44,318 nt of DNA from a virus. The number at the start of each line of letters is the position of its first letter. The first letter of the stretch is position 1. Shown in pieces: positions 16,732-26,089 of the stretch. The position numbers and the translations under genes were made by a program. The notes under the pieces are model-generated. The model searched no databases. It was not told the origin of the DNA and worked only from the letters and a program-made list of their open reading frames with translations. Where the stretch lies: IMG/VR virus record IMGVR_UViG_3300036829_000060, positions 1-44,318 of that record. One strand, 5' to 3'.

Positions 16732-18650
16732 TGCCCGTCACCGAGACCCTATTCGGCTTCCAGCTCAACCCAATTGACAATCTGGGTGCAGAGCTACCGT
16801 TGAAGTTTACGAATTTGTGGACGAATCCTCTTGGTGACCCGATCTTTTCGACCGAAGGGTTGAACGGCTGCCCTGACGGTAAGTTGAATCCCACTGGGGC
16901 ATTTAACTATATGCGCAACAAGCGGGACATCATCGAACGCTCGGCGGGTCAGCGTCCGCTATTCCGCTTGGCGGACAAGAACTTAAACCTCGTCGGCGAA
17001 CTGACAGGCGAAATGTCTGCCGAGTTCGAGGAACTGATGATGGACTCTGGTACCGCCAGATACATTGTGCGGTACGACAATTGGCTTGTCGACTACATGG
17101 TCAACCTAACGCGAGTCGAAGAGGACTTGCACCTGATCATCGATAAGAATCCTCTTAACCCCACCGACTGCCGAAAGCGTTGGGGCGGAAAGATTCACAC
17201 GATCAACATTCAGCGCCACGACGACGGCACGAGTACCGTTGAGCTGCTTGCGGTTTCAAACCGGGAACATGCGAAACGGTTGCTGTTTGCAGCCTCACCG
17301 TTCCTGATGCCCGAGGTCCAGCTTCCGAAGATGTGGATCATGCCGGGACCGATTCGCACGGTGCTGTTCATGTCTTGCATCGTCAATCTCGCAAGACTTT
17401 TCGTGCCCGGCTTGTCGTTCATCACGAACATGTTCAACCCTGCGAGCTGGCTTGATCCGCTCAACAGTGATTCACTGTTCCAGGTCAATCCGTTAAGTTG
17501 GCCCATACAAGTAGCTTTCGTCAATCCTGTTCTGGACACCAGCAGTTGGACGTGTCTCGGCGCAACGTGGACCGACTGGCACAGTGCCACAGTGGACATG
17601 CTCAAAGACACCGGCACCATGATGCGCTGCTACACGTATCTTGTTGGTGACACGTACAATCCGTACGACGAGCTTAACGGTCTGTTCGGTCTGGGTGGAT
17701 TCTCCAATGATGTTGCGGTACCTACTCGTAACTGCATCATCTTCAAATTCATCGACAAGAGCGGCCATTCAGGGCCGACAGGAACCGCTTTCGACGGACT
17801 GCTCGACGTGATCGGTGTCAGCCTCGATGATCTGTTGTCCACCACACTGATTGACGGGTCAACGGGTCTCGCGCTCGATGGTGAGCCGGTATTCGAGACG
17901 GAGGGCAGCAACTTCCCGATCTTCGAGTCGCTGCTGGGTGTGGCTCGCCCTGTGCCAAAGGTGATTTGGCGTGAAGGACAGTTCACGGCGATAGTCGAAG
18001 CAACGCACACACTGCACAAGGGTTCACCCCGGACGGTGATGACCGGCGGTCGGTCACCTACGCTAGTGAACGAATTGCAGACCTTCGCAATCCGTTGGGG
18101 CTTAAGTCAACTCAGCGACATGATCAACGTTGCTATCGGCACGATGATCAACACGGCTTTCCAGATGCCACTCTCAAACGGCATCGAAAACGTGTACCAG
18201 AATCAGCTCGACAATGTGTTGTTTGCCTGGGAACGCTGGACAGATCCGTTGCGCGCCTTGTGGAATGGTGATTTGTCCTATCAGGAATACTTTGAACGCG
18301 GTAGCGGCACAGCGTACACGCTCGCCGGATTCCTCACTCTGCGAACAGGTTTATGGAAAACCCGTGCGTTCCAAGGGTTTAAGGCTGTCGTACGTAACGG
18401 TCACCCGTGGACGATAGACGAGGACACAGAATTGGGTGACCGCAACGCATTCGAGTTCGATGGTGTGCTCTACGTCGATCAGATATACGGCGACAAGCGA
18501 GCTGTGTCACGCAAGACGGGACTCATGGCCACGCTGACGATAGGTGACGACAAGGATAAGGCGGACCCGCAGGCACGCACCATGCGGGCGGTGCAAGCGC
18601 TATACACTATGTTCGGTGCATTCATGGGTGAAGGGTTGATATTCGGATGA
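16731..18650 (+). CDS. minor tail protein, ReqiPepy6 Gp37-like
   Basis: 639 residues. The N-terminal part (LNLVGELTGEMSAEFEELMMDSGTA split over residues 83-110, then YDNWLVDYMVNLTRVEEDLH and WGGKIHTINIQRHDDGTSTV) matches the Gp37-like family of siphovirus tail proteins that form the baseplate hub after Dit. The C-terminal part (AFEFDGVLYVDQIYGDKRAV, LTIGDDKDKADPQART) is also typical. Likely a Tal-type hub protein contacting the cell surface. Confidence 0.82.
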   Translation: MPVTETLFGFQLNPIDNLGAELPLKFTNLWTNPLGDPIFSTEGLNGCPDGKLNPTGAFNYMRNKRDIIERSAGQRPLFRLADKNLNLVGELTGEMSAEFEELMMDSGTARYIVRYDNWLVDYMVNLTRVEEDLHLIIDKNPLNPTDCRKRWGGKIHTINIQRHDDGTSTVELLAVSNREHAKRLLFAASPFLMPEVQLPKMWIMPGPIRTVLFMSCIVNLARLFVPGLSFITNMFNPASWLDPLNSDSLFQVNPLSWPIQVAFVNPVLDTSSWTCLGATWTDWHSATVDMLKDTGTMMRCYTYLVGDTYNPYDELNGLFGLGGFSNDVAVPTRNCIIFKFIDKSGHSGPTGTAFDGLLDVIGVSLDDLLSTTLIDGSTGLALDGEPVFETEGSNFPIFESLLGVARPVPKVIWREGQFTAIVEATHTLHKGSPRTVMTGGRSPTLVNELQTFAIRWGLSQLSDMINVAIGTMINTAFQMPLSNGIENVYQNQLDNVLFAWERWTDPLRALWNGDLSYQEYFERGSGTAYTLAGFLTLRTGLWKTRAFQGFKAVVRNGHPWTIDEDTELGDRNAFEFDGVLYVDQIYGDKRAVSRKTGLMATLTIGDDKDKADPQARTMRAVQALYTMFGAFMGEGLIFG

Positions 18651-18928
18651 CACAACGAAAGCGTCCCAACCACATTGGGTCACTGAGTGGTGAGCAGCAG
18701 CAGACTCTCGGCAAGTTTCAAAAGGATCTCAAAACTGCTATGCCACACATGGTTGCGATGGCTCAAGCGGCAAAACGGTTGAACCAAGCCATGATTGACG
18801 CCCCAATGTGGCGTGTCGTGGACACACCCAAGCCGGATGAAATCGAGGAACCCCAGATGTGGTCAGTCGGCCACGCGAAAGTCAACTACGTCGAACACAT
18901 CGAACATGAAGGGACACAAGACAAATGA
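18647..18928 (+). CDS. small minor tail-associated protein
   Basis: 93 residues with ATGA overlaps at both ends. Helical, including an amphipathic stretch KDLKTAMPHMVAMAQAAKRL. Small proteins of this type commonly lie between the Gp37-like gene and fibre genes of actinophages. No domain recognised. Confidence 0.7.
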   Translation: MTQRKRPNHIGSLSGEQQQTLGKFQKDLKTAMPHMVAMAQAAKRLNQAMIDAPMWRVVDTPKPDEIEEPQMWSVGHAKVNYVEHIEHEGTQDK

Positions 18929-20097
18929 CCATTCCGGCGCAAGCTGAAATCGTTCAGCTAGGACTCGGCGACACCGTGCCAATCGGCAACATCATGATGA
19001 ACATGTTCCTCATGGGACTGGTCACCGACCCCAACAACCCCAACCTGTTCGCCGCGACGATGCAAGCCTATCAGCGCCAGGCAGTGCTGACTGTCCCCGT
19101 GCTGCAAGGCGTTAAAGGCGATCCCGGTGAACCGTCGTTCGCGCTGCAATGGCAGAACGACGACAAAACAGATCCATCACAACTACCCACAGACCTAGGC
19201 GATACCGTAGCGGACCGAGGCAAGTTCTGGGTGTTCGCCGTCCTAGACGAGAACGGAAACCCTATCGCCACAACGATGTACGTGTGGTGGGGCACCGTAA
19301 TCGGCTGGCGGCAACTACCTGTCGGAGCACCCGGACCACCCGGACCGTACCCCGTCATCACACCGAACATCGTTCTGGAAGTACCGGGTTCACACAATGG
19401 ACCCGGCGGCGTCGACTCGTGGATACACGCCGATGGCATCGCCTCAAGCCCGGTGTTCACCTTTCATATCGCTGCGCCGCAAGGGGTTCCAGGTCCGAGC
19501 GCCGCACTAGGCTCATGCCCCGACATTGATTTCAGCACGCCTCCCGTGGCCGGTGACACACTGGTCTGTACCTCGGATACCGTTGTGGTGGGCGGTGTTA
19601 CGCGCCCCGTGTGGAAGCCTCAAGCACCGCTGCAGATGTTCCCGATGATCTACACCATTCCCGAGGCGGCGTTCACCAGCGCATTGGGCATAGGTGGTGC
19701 GATGCAACCGATTTGCACGTTCGCTGTGCCGCCGCAAACATTCAAGTGGAAGCCGGTTGTTTTCGGTCAAGTCAAAATCTTCGGTGCCAACATCAGTTTC
19801 ACACCGCTACTCGTCGGCGCGGAGGTGCGGCTGGGCGAAGCGACAACCGGTCCGATAGTGGGTCGCGGGTTCGGAAACTCGTTGGGCTACACCACATTCA
19901 TTCCTCACACCTCCGACGCTGCCAGCCCGTCTGTGGCGATGACACCGACGAATGCGCTCGGACTCGTGCAGGCCAACCACACCGGCACGGCTGGCACACT
20001 GTACGTGAACCTCGTAAACGAGGGTATGGCAGGGGTTTACGACTTCAATAGTGCCGACGCGCAACTGTTCGTCGCAGCCTGGCCGGTGCCACAGTAA
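18925..20097 (+). CDS. minor tail protein with short collagen-like linker
   Basis: 390 residues. An N-terminal helical part (VPIGNIMMNMFLMGLVTDPN) leads to a short Gly-Pro-Pro linker (GAPGPPGPYP, about residue 133) and a beta-rich C-terminal domain (TFKWKPVVFGQVKIFGANIS, NHTGTAGTLYVNLVNEGM). The layout is that of a trimeric fibre or adhesin. It follows in an ATGA overlap. The product probably belongs to the baseplate periphery. Confidence 0.72.
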   Translation: MTIPAQAEIVQLGLGDTVPIGNIMMNMFLMGLVTDPNNPNLFAATMQAYQRQAVLTVPVLQGVKGDPGEPSFALQWQNDDKTDPSQLPTDLGDTVADRGKFWVFAVLDENGNPIATTMYVWWGTVIGWRQLPVGAPGPPGPYPVITPNIVLEVPGSHNGPGGVDSWIHADGIASSPVFTFHIAAPQGVPGPSAALGSCPDIDFSTPPVAGDTLVCTSDTVVVGGVTRPVWKPQAPLQMFPMIYTIPEAAFTSALGIGGAMQPICTFAVPPQTFKWKPVVFGQVKIFGANISFTPLLVGAEVRLGEATTGPIVGRGFGNSLGYTTFIPHTSDAASPSVAMTPTNALGLVQANHTGTAGTLYVNLVNEGMAGVYDFNSADAQLFVAAWPVPQ

Positions 20098-20098
20098 C

Positions 20099-22495
20099 AT
20101 GCCTAACCGCATTTCTCTTCTCCCACAGTCGCTTTACGGGTTGACACACGACCCGACAAAGACACTGCAAGGCGACCCGCTAGGGTTCCTCGGTGCCAAC
20201 CCGTATGCGGCGATGGTTGAAGAAATAATCTTCGGTGCCATCAAAAGCACATTGAGCTTCTTTGCTCAATTCGCAAGTAGCTTCCCAGTTTTCGGTGCGC
20301 TGATCGCACCGTTCCTAGAGGCTCTGGTAGATCTCGCTGACGATATCCCAGAGACGATGATCGAGTTCCTGACCGATCCTATCGCCTGGGCTATTCGTAT
20401 CCTGAATTTCGTTATCACGTTCGCTCGCGGCTTCCCGGTGTTCGGTCCACTGATCGCACCGTTCCTCGATGCGGTAGAGGGCCTCGTCAACGATGACGCT
20501 GCGATAATGATCGAGTTTCTGACCAATCCCATCGCTTGGTCGAAACGCATTCTGCGGTTCTTGCTCGGATTCTTAAGGGGCATACCAGTTCTCAGCGAGT
20601 TGATCGCACCGTTCCTCGACGCAATCGATGATCTCGTCAATGATATACCGGATACGCTGACCGGCTTCCTAGATCCGATTGCATGGGCCAAGCGACTGCT
20701 ACGCTTCTCGTCTCAATTCATAAGGGGCGTACCAGTTCTCGGTGATCAGATCGCACCGTTCCTCGACGGCATCGACGGCCTGGTCAGTGAGATCACTGAT
20801 GCCACACCAATGTTGAACATGCTCAACCCTGCAACGTGGATGGGTTGGGTATCAAGCGGATTCCTGAGCCAGTTCGGTCTGGACTTCAATTGGCTTGGTG
20901 GTCTGTCCGGTTTAGACCTTGGCAGTGGGGCGAACTTCTTCACCGGAGTCAGTGGGGCACTTGGCAATCCAGCCGGATTAATGAGTGGCGCTCCTGTGTT
21001 CGGATCATTCGGCAGCATCCCGCTTCTCGGACCTCTGATGCCTTTGTTCGGCGGAGCAGCCAACGCGAGTGAGGCAGGGAACTTCTTCACCAGTTGGCTT
21101 GGGCTACTTGGCAATCCGACTGGCATGCTGACCGGAGCGCCGAGTCTTGGTGGTATCAGCGGTATCCCACTGTTCGATCCGTTGGCGTCAGCATTCCTCG
21201 GCGGTGGTCTGCCTATCAACGTTTCCGGCCTGTTCGGTTCACTGCCGCTGAATCTTTTTAGTGGCGTCCCTATCGGTGCGTTGACCGATCAAACCCCAAA
21301 CCTGTTGCCGCAGGGCATGTTCCCGGCAGGCTCTATCGCTGTCGGTGACGGTTGGTCAGAGGATGCTGCGAAGACGGCGACAGCCGATTCCACCGGCAGC
21401 GCGAAGCATGCTGCTGACGGCAAGAACCATGCACTGCGTTCCATCCCCATCGCAGTACTTCCTGGCAAGTCTCTCGACCTGTCGGTGAAAGTCTGGTGGC
21501 AGAGTCTCGTATCCACAGGCGCACCAATACAATTAGGAATCCTCAAGTACAAGAACAACATTGAGGTTAGTCGTTCGATTCTCGCGTCAACCGCAGCATC
21601 TGGTACATCGTCGGGCTGGACAACACTGAGCGTCAATTACGTTGTGCCAGCAGACGGTAGCGTTGACATGATCAAACTGCGCCCGATTCTTGGATCAACA
21701 GCCACAGCGGGCAACGTCTGGTATGACGATGCGACAGTTGAACAGCCGGGCGATATTCAGCAGGATTGGGTGAAAGATCTTGTCCCACAGCTAACCGGCG
21801 TGCTCGACTTGTTCGGTCTCAGTTCGCTTGATGATCTGATAGGTATTGATGTAGGGGCGATTTGGACGCTGGCCATCAATAGTATTCTCAATCCTCTTGG
21901 GGCACTTGAGGATACGCTGGCACGCTTCAACGCTCAAGAGATCATTGACCGTACACTCACAGCGGTCAACGGTATCCCGATTGTTGGTGGCACCCTCGCA
22001 GAGTTCCTGACTGCTATGGATGAAATCTTTAACACCGCGCTCGACGGTCAGTCGTTAGGCACTACTGCCACAGGCGATCTCGCGGGTCTACTTACTGATC
22101 TATCGACGGTACCCAACACGGTAATTGGCACGGTATCGGGCACACTCGCACAGACCAAGATCTCCGGTCTCGTCACAGATCTGATTGACAGGGTCACCTA
22201 CAGTGGCGGTGCCGACAGTTTCGATGATCTGCGAAATCGCTTGTGGAACAACTTCGGTGGCACAAGTGGCGGTACCAACAAGGACAACCTGGACGTTGCG
22301 GCTCAATTCGCCACCTTCTTTGCAAAGGTGGCCGACGCACCGGCTGCCTGGTCGAATTTGACTACTCGCACAACAAGATTGAGTCAAACCATGCAGGTCA
22401 TAAGAGGTGACACCATCACTGCCGTTGATAGCTATATACAGGGAATGAAGAACTGGTTTGACGCACAAACCTGGACGAGTTGGACACATACATGA
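20099..22495 (+). CDS. minor tail protein / fibre with internal repeats
   Basis: 798 residues from ATG 20099 (2 nt after the previous stop; the frame is open further upstream only inside the previous gene). About residues 58-240 hold four copies of a roughly 50-residue unit with core PVFGPLIAPFLDA and IEFLTNPIAW. About 278-370 hold two copies of another unit (NFFTGVSGALGNPAGLMSGA). A beta-sandwich resembling carbohydrate-binding modules follows (LPGKSLDLSVKVWWQSL to VWYDDATVEQ, about 460-570). Likely a receptor-binding tail protein. Confidence 0.75.
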   Translation: MPNRISLLPQSLYGLTHDPTKTLQGDPLGFLGANPYAAMVEEIIFGAIKSTLSFFAQFASSFPVFGALIAPFLEALVDLADDIPETMIEFLTDPIAWAIRILNFVITFARGFPVFGPLIAPFLDAVEGLVNDDAAIMIEFLTNPIAWSKRILRFLLGFLRGIPVLSELIAPFLDAIDDLVNDIPDTLTGFLDPIAWAKRLLRFSSQFIRGVPVLGDQIAPFLDGIDGLVSEITDATPMLNMLNPATWMGWVSSGFLSQFGLDFNWLGGLSGLDLGSGANFFTGVSGALGNPAGLMSGAPVFGSFGSIPLLGPLMPLFGGAANASEAGNFFTSWLGLLGNPTGMLTGAPSLGGISGIPLFDPLASAFLGGGLPINVSGLFGSLPLNLFSGVPIGALTDQTPNLLPQGMFPAGSIAVGDGWSEDAAKTATADSTGSAKHAADGKNHALRSIPIAVLPGKSLDLSVKVWWQSLVSTGAPIQLGILKYKNNIEVSRSILASTAASGTSSGWTTLSVNYVVPADGSVDMIKLRPILGSTATAGNVWYDDATVEQPGDIQQDWVKDLVPQLTGVLDLFGLSSLDDLIGIDVGAIWTLAINSILNPLGALEDTLARFNAQEIIDRTLTAVNGIPIVGGTLAEFLTAMDEIFNTALDGQSLGTTATGDLAGLLTDLSTVPNTVIGTVSGTLAQTKISGLVTDLIDRVTYSGGADSFDDLRNRLWNNFGGTSGGTNKDNLDVAAQFATFFAKVADAPAAWSNLTTRTTRLSQTMQVIRGDTITAVDSYIQGMKNWFDAQTWTSWTHT

Positions 22496-22959
22496 CCGAT
22501 GCAGTGATACGAACATCCATGGGGGACATAGCAATCGGTTTCCTGTCTCACGCCGAGGAAGCTGTCGCCAACTTCAAAGCTCTTGCGGCAGAGGGTGATT
22601 ACGACAAATCTGAATTCCATTACGTCATAGAAGGATTCATCATCCAAGGTGGCAGTTTGTACGAGAGCGAACACGACGCACTGGATGACTACTTCCCCGA
22701 CGAGCACGAACACGATGTGATGTTCAACCGGCCCTACCTCGTGGCAACAGCCGGTCGCGGCGAATACAGCCATCCTACACAGTTTTTCATCACCCTACGC
22801 GAAGCCGAACACTTGAACTGGAATCACACCATCTTCGGCGAAGTGACAGACGACCAGTCACGCAAAGTGGTCGACGAAATCAACGCTGTCGAAACAGATT
22901 CCGAGGAGCGGCCACTGGAGCCGGTCATCATCAACAGTATTACGATCAAGGAGCAGTAA
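22492..22959 (+). CDS. cyclophilin-type peptidyl-prolyl isomerase
   Basis: 155 residues from ATG 22492 (ATGA overlap; TTG 22480 is an alternative). Clear cyclophilin motifs in order: FHYVIEGFIIQGG (residues 42-54), TQFFITL (96-102) and NHTIFGEV (111-118). Cyclophilins catalyse prolyl cis-trans isomerisation. The catalytic Arg of the family (Arg55 in human CypA, in FHRIIPGF) is Tyr44 here, and the Trp121 position is His107, so activity may be weak or the domain may only bind proline peptides. It sits among tail genes, suggesting a folding role for fibres. Confidence 0.9.
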   Translation: MTDAVIRTSMGDIAIGFLSHAEEAVANFKALAAEGDYDKSEFHYVIEGFIIQGGSLYESEHDALDDYFPDEHEHDVMFNRPYLVATAGRGEYSHPTQFFITLREAEHLNWNHTIFGEVTDDQSRKVVDEINAVETDSEERPLEPVIINSITIKEQ

Positions 22960-23246
22960 TGCCACAAGGAACAGCAACACGTAAAACCGTGCCAGTCAAC
23001 TACTTTCACCTGGCAGCGACAGGTGACCTGCTACCGGCGATGCTGGCGTTGCTGAACCTTGGTTTCGATCCATCACTAAAACTCGCCAAGCAAGACACAA
23101 CCACTGTGGCGCTGTTGACAATTGACGGGCCAGCACCCGAAAGACAGCACATCACAACAAGTCTGGGTAACGTTCTGGTCTGGGAGAACAATAGGCTTTT
23201 GAACCTGACGCTCGCACAATTCCAGGCCGGGTACAGCGTGCCATGA
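22959..23246 (+). CDS. hypothetical protein
   Basis: 95 residues, one-base overlap with the cyclophilin stop (TAATG) and 4-nt overlap with the next gene. Pattern: VNYFHLAATGDLLPAMLALL, TTVALLTIDGPAPERQHITT, then a beta-rich end. Position between the cyclophilin and a tail adhesin suggests a tail role. Not recognised. Confidence 0.65.
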   Translation: MPQGTATRKTVPVNYFHLAATGDLLPAMLALLNLGFDPSLKLAKQDTTTVALLTIDGPAPERQHITTSLGNVLVWENNRLLNLTLAQFQAGYSVP

Positions 23247-25156
23247 CAGTAGGATGGTGGCCAGAGTTCGAGGCAGCGTTCAACCTCAACATCCCTATCT
23301 CCCTTGGCTTTACGGGAGCGCCGGTGATGGCCGCGAGCTTCGGCCTGTCGGTTCCCATCAGTCTGGGGATGGACGCGCAAGGCGTCAGTGTCGCAGACTT
23401 CAACCTGTCGGTGCCGTTCGAGCTTGGCATGACCACACCCTACACGGCATCATTTGACCTACAGGTTCCGTTCTCACTGGGAATGGCTGGGGCGGAACAG
23501 TATTCGGCTGACTTCAGCCTTAACGTGCCGTTCACACTTGCCATGCTAGGCGAGGCCGGTCTCAACGCATCATTCAACCTGGCCATGACCACAGCGCTCG
23601 CTATGGCGGGTACATTCGTTCCCGGTCCACCGACGATCACAACAGTCTCCCCGAGCACTGGCGACTACGACACTGCTGTGACACTCACTGGCACAGGGTT
23701 TTTGGCTACCACAACTGACAACGGTCTCGCCAGAATTGACATTGGTCAAACGTGGCGTTATCTCCGTATCTACAATCCATTGAATCAGTGGATGGCCGTC
23801 TTAGAGTTTGAGTTACGGGACGCCGCCGCAGCCAAATACACTGGCATCACCTACACACAGTCGAACGTATACAGCGAAGCTATCGCTGCCACAGAAGCGA
23901 CTATGAACGACGGCAGCGCAGACGGTTCGGTGAACGCCGCTACAGCCATGAATCAGGTCACCGACAACTACTTGCGTGCTGATCTTGGAAGCTCAAAGTT
24001 CATAGACCACATCATCATTGGCTACGATTACCTCACCAATTTCCCCACAGGATGGGGGCCTCAGTACACCAATGGGTTCGCTGTTCAAGGATCTAACGAC
24101 GGGTCGGCGTGGACCGATATTGCGACTACGCCAACCTATGCAAGTCGCGTTAAGGTACCAACCCCTGTTGGCACAACAACGGTAACCGTTGGGGGACAAG
24201 CGGTTAGAAACCTCGTCATCGTCAGCGACACATCAATCACATTCAACCCACCAGGACTGGCCAACGGCGCATACGACGTGGTTGTCACCAACGCCAATGG
24301 AAGTGCCACTGCGACAGCAGGATTCACATATTCCTTTACGCCACAAACAGTTACGACCGCACAAACCAATACTGCACGGCCGGTTGGTTCTAAAGGTGTC
24401 AAGATTCGTTGCATTCGTGGCGCGGGCGGTGGTGGCGGGAATCCTTATGATGGGTTCCCGGTAAATGATCCGAGCTGGTGTTATGGCGGTGGTGGTGGCG
24501 GTGGTGGTGGATTCGTCTCCACAACAGGTGAGGAATATATCCCCACATCACAATTAGGCGCAACATATTCCATCACGATTGCAGCGCAACCGGCAGCAGG
24601 TGCAGCCGGTGGTTCCAGCCTATTCACTAGCGGCAGCGTTTCATTGACCGCTCATGGCGGCAGTTTTGGCGGTGCTGGCACAAGCAGTGGGGATGGCACT
24701 GGTGGCGCGGGGGGCACAACCAGTGTTTCAGGTGTTTCTGGTGTCGGGTTTACAAACAGTAACGGTGGTGGTGGTGGTGGTGGACGAGTAGCAGGCGTTA
24801 GCGCATCTGGAAGTGGTCGAGGTGCTGGCGGCGGTGGCGGTGGTGCTGGAAACCCAAGTAGCGGAAGCATGTTGGCCGCTGGTGCAGGTGGTGCTCGTCA
24901 AGGTGGAAGTGGTGGCATAGCCGGATCTCCAGGTAGTGCAGGAACCAACGCCACCGATTCAACCACTTACGGCGGTTCTGGTGGTGGTGGTGGAACTCCC
25001 ACATACTCAGCTGGAACTGTGGATACATTCGCTGGTGGCAATGGCATCAACCTCGGCGGTTCAGGTGGTGGCGGTAGCAGTGGTAAAACTTCTGCGGTGA
25101 GTTTTGCGACACGTTCTCGTGGTGGTTCTGGTCGAGTTACTGTTGAATGGGTTTGA
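23243..25156 (+). CDS. tail adhesin: repeats, split IPT/TIG, discoidin, Gly-rich tip
   Basis: 637 residues. Residues 13-121 hold six copies, 18-20 residues apart, of a unit with core FxLxVPxxLGM. Residues about 129-156 start an IPT/TIG domain (PTITTVSPSTGDYDTAVTLT) that is interrupted by a discoidin (F5/8 type C)-like domain, about 160-300 (WRYLRIYNPL, YLRADLGSSKFIDHI, FAVQGSNDGSAWTDI). The IPT/TIG then resumes at about 305-364 (TTTVTVGGQAVRNLVIVSDT, GAYDVVVTNANGSATA). Residues 370-637 are Gly-rich, the loop-rich tip type of phage fibres. Probably a host-surface adhesin. Confidence 0.82.
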   Translation: MTVGWWPEFEAAFNLNIPISLGFTGAPVMAASFGLSVPISLGMDAQGVSVADFNLSVPFELGMTTPYTASFDLQVPFSLGMAGAEQYSADFSLNVPFTLAMLGEAGLNASFNLAMTTALAMAGTFVPGPPTITTVSPSTGDYDTAVTLTGTGFLATTTDNGLARIDIGQTWRYLRIYNPLNQWMAVLEFELRDAAAAKYTGITYTQSNVYSEAIAATEATMNDGSADGSVNAATAMNQVTDNYLRADLGSSKFIDHIIIGYDYLTNFPTGWGPQYTNGFAVQGSNDGSAWTDIATTPTYASRVKVPTPVGTTTVTVGGQAVRNLVIVSDTSITFNPPGLANGAYDVVVTNANGSATATAGFTYSFTPQTVTTAQTNTARPVGSKGVKIRCIRGAGGGGGNPYDGFPVNDPSWCYGGGGGGGGGFVSTTGEEYIPTSQLGATYSITIAAQPAAGAAGGSSLFTSGSVSLTAHGGSFGGAGTSSGDGTGGAGGTTSVSGVSGVGFTNSNGGGGGGGRVAGVSASGSGRGAGGGGGGAGNPSSGSMLAAGAGGARQGGSGGIAGSPGSAGTNATDSTTYGGSGGGGGTPTYSAGTVDTFAGGNGINLGGSGGGGSSGKTSAVSFATRSRGGSGRVTVEWV

Positions 25157-25191
25157 GTAGCAACAACTTTCGATAGAAAGGGAAGATAGTT

Positions 25192-25551
25192 ATGGCAATA
25201 CCGGATGCGGGAAAACAAGCTGCTATTGACGGTTACAAAACCTTCATTGGTGGCGCATCAACATGGGTCAGTCTGCACACTGGCGCGGGCGGTGGCACAA
25301 CCGGTGCCAACGAGGCATCCGGCGGCGGATACGCCCGCAAGCAATCCGTCCTAACCTCGGGCAGCACAGGAACAGTAACCGGCACACAGGTCAACATTTC
25401 TTGTGCGGCAGGAACTTACACCGAGGGCGGCGTGTGGACCGCTGTCACAGCAGGAACATTCGGCGGGTCATCGGCGTTCACTGCTGGTAGTGTGGTGGTG
25501 TCCGGTGCCGGGGCATCTATCAACGTAACCCCAAGCGCATCAACAACATAG
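25192..25551 (+). CDS. phage tail fibre-type protein
   Basis: 119 residues, Gly/Ser/Thr-rich and beta-rich: STWVSLHTGAGGGTTGANEA, YARKQSVLTSG, GVWTAVTAGTFGGSSAFTAG. This pattern (cargo WVSLHTgDPG..GanE..GGgYaR) recurs in tail fibre proteins of many actinophages. A small hairpin CTTTC-GATA-GAAAG at 25167-25180 lies just before its ribosome binding site GGGAAG. Confidence 0.78.
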   Translation: MAIPDAGKQAAIDGYKTFIGGASTWVSLHTGAGGGTTGANEASGGGYARKQSVLTSGSTGTVTGTQVNISCAAGTYTEGGVWTAVTAGTFGGSSAFTAGSVVVSGAGASINVTPSASTT

Positions 25552-25565
25552 AAGGAACAAAGAAA

Positions 25566-25862
25566 ATGGCGTTTGACGTGAAAACTGACCACAAAATCGT
25601 GGCGGGTGGTGACGATCTCATGCAGCTACTCGACAGCAACACGCTCGCAGTCGTCATCACTGCGACACGCAACCCGGCCAGCGGAGAGTGGACAATCCAT
25701 GCCGAAAACGGTTCTGTCCCAGACCTTATCGCGCCTACCGTGGCGGGTGGGGCGCAACCTCGCAGCGAGGTAATCTCGGCTATGATCAGCCAAGCGTTGG
25801 ACGCTCTGCCCGGCACTGGCTATTCCTGTGTCGTACCGCACGGATTGCCTGAAACACCATGA
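25566..25862 (+). CDS. hypothetical protein
   Basis: 98 residues: a beta-rich front (VKTDHKIVAGGDDLMQLLDS, TATRNPASGEWTIHAENG) and a helix with SEVISAMISQALDAL. AAGGAACAAAG upstream of ATG 25566 gives a good ribosome binding site. It stands between the tail fibre gene and the lysis genes. Not recognised. Confidence 0.65.
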   Translation: MAFDVKTDHKIVAGGDDLMQLLDSNTLAVVITATRNPASGEWTIHAENGSVPDLIAPTVAGGAQPRSEVISAMISQALDALPGTGYSCVVPHGLPETP

Positions 25863-26089
25863 ACGACAACGGCAAATCCCTGAAGCAACTGAGTGTCTCC
25901 TACGGTGACGAAGAGATATTCGACGGCATGCCAGTGCGTTTCAGCGTGTACATCGAATCCGAGGCTGGCACAGTGCGATTGGAGATGGGACCACCGGGCG
26001 GGCCAGGCTTCATCGAACAGATGCAGCAGTACGCGCAGCAGTACGCAGCTGCCAAGAAAGCCAGCGATAAACGACCCACGCCGCTATGA
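25859..26089 (+). CDS. hypothetical protein
   Basis: 76 residues in ATGA overlap with both neighbours. N-terminal beta-rich part and a Gly-Pro-rich turn (LEMGPPGGPGF) followed by a Gln-rich helix (IEQMQQYAQQYAAAKKA). Not recognised; translational coupling into the following membrane microprotein is likely from the overlap. Confidence 0.65.
   Translation: MNDNGKSLKQLSVSYGDEEIFDGMPVRFSVYIESEAGTVRLEMGPPGGPGFIEQMQQYAQQYAAAKKASDKRPTPL

Noticed and set aside
24652-24870. Pro-rich minus-strand frame
   Set aside because: Antisense of the Gly-rich tip of the tail adhesin.
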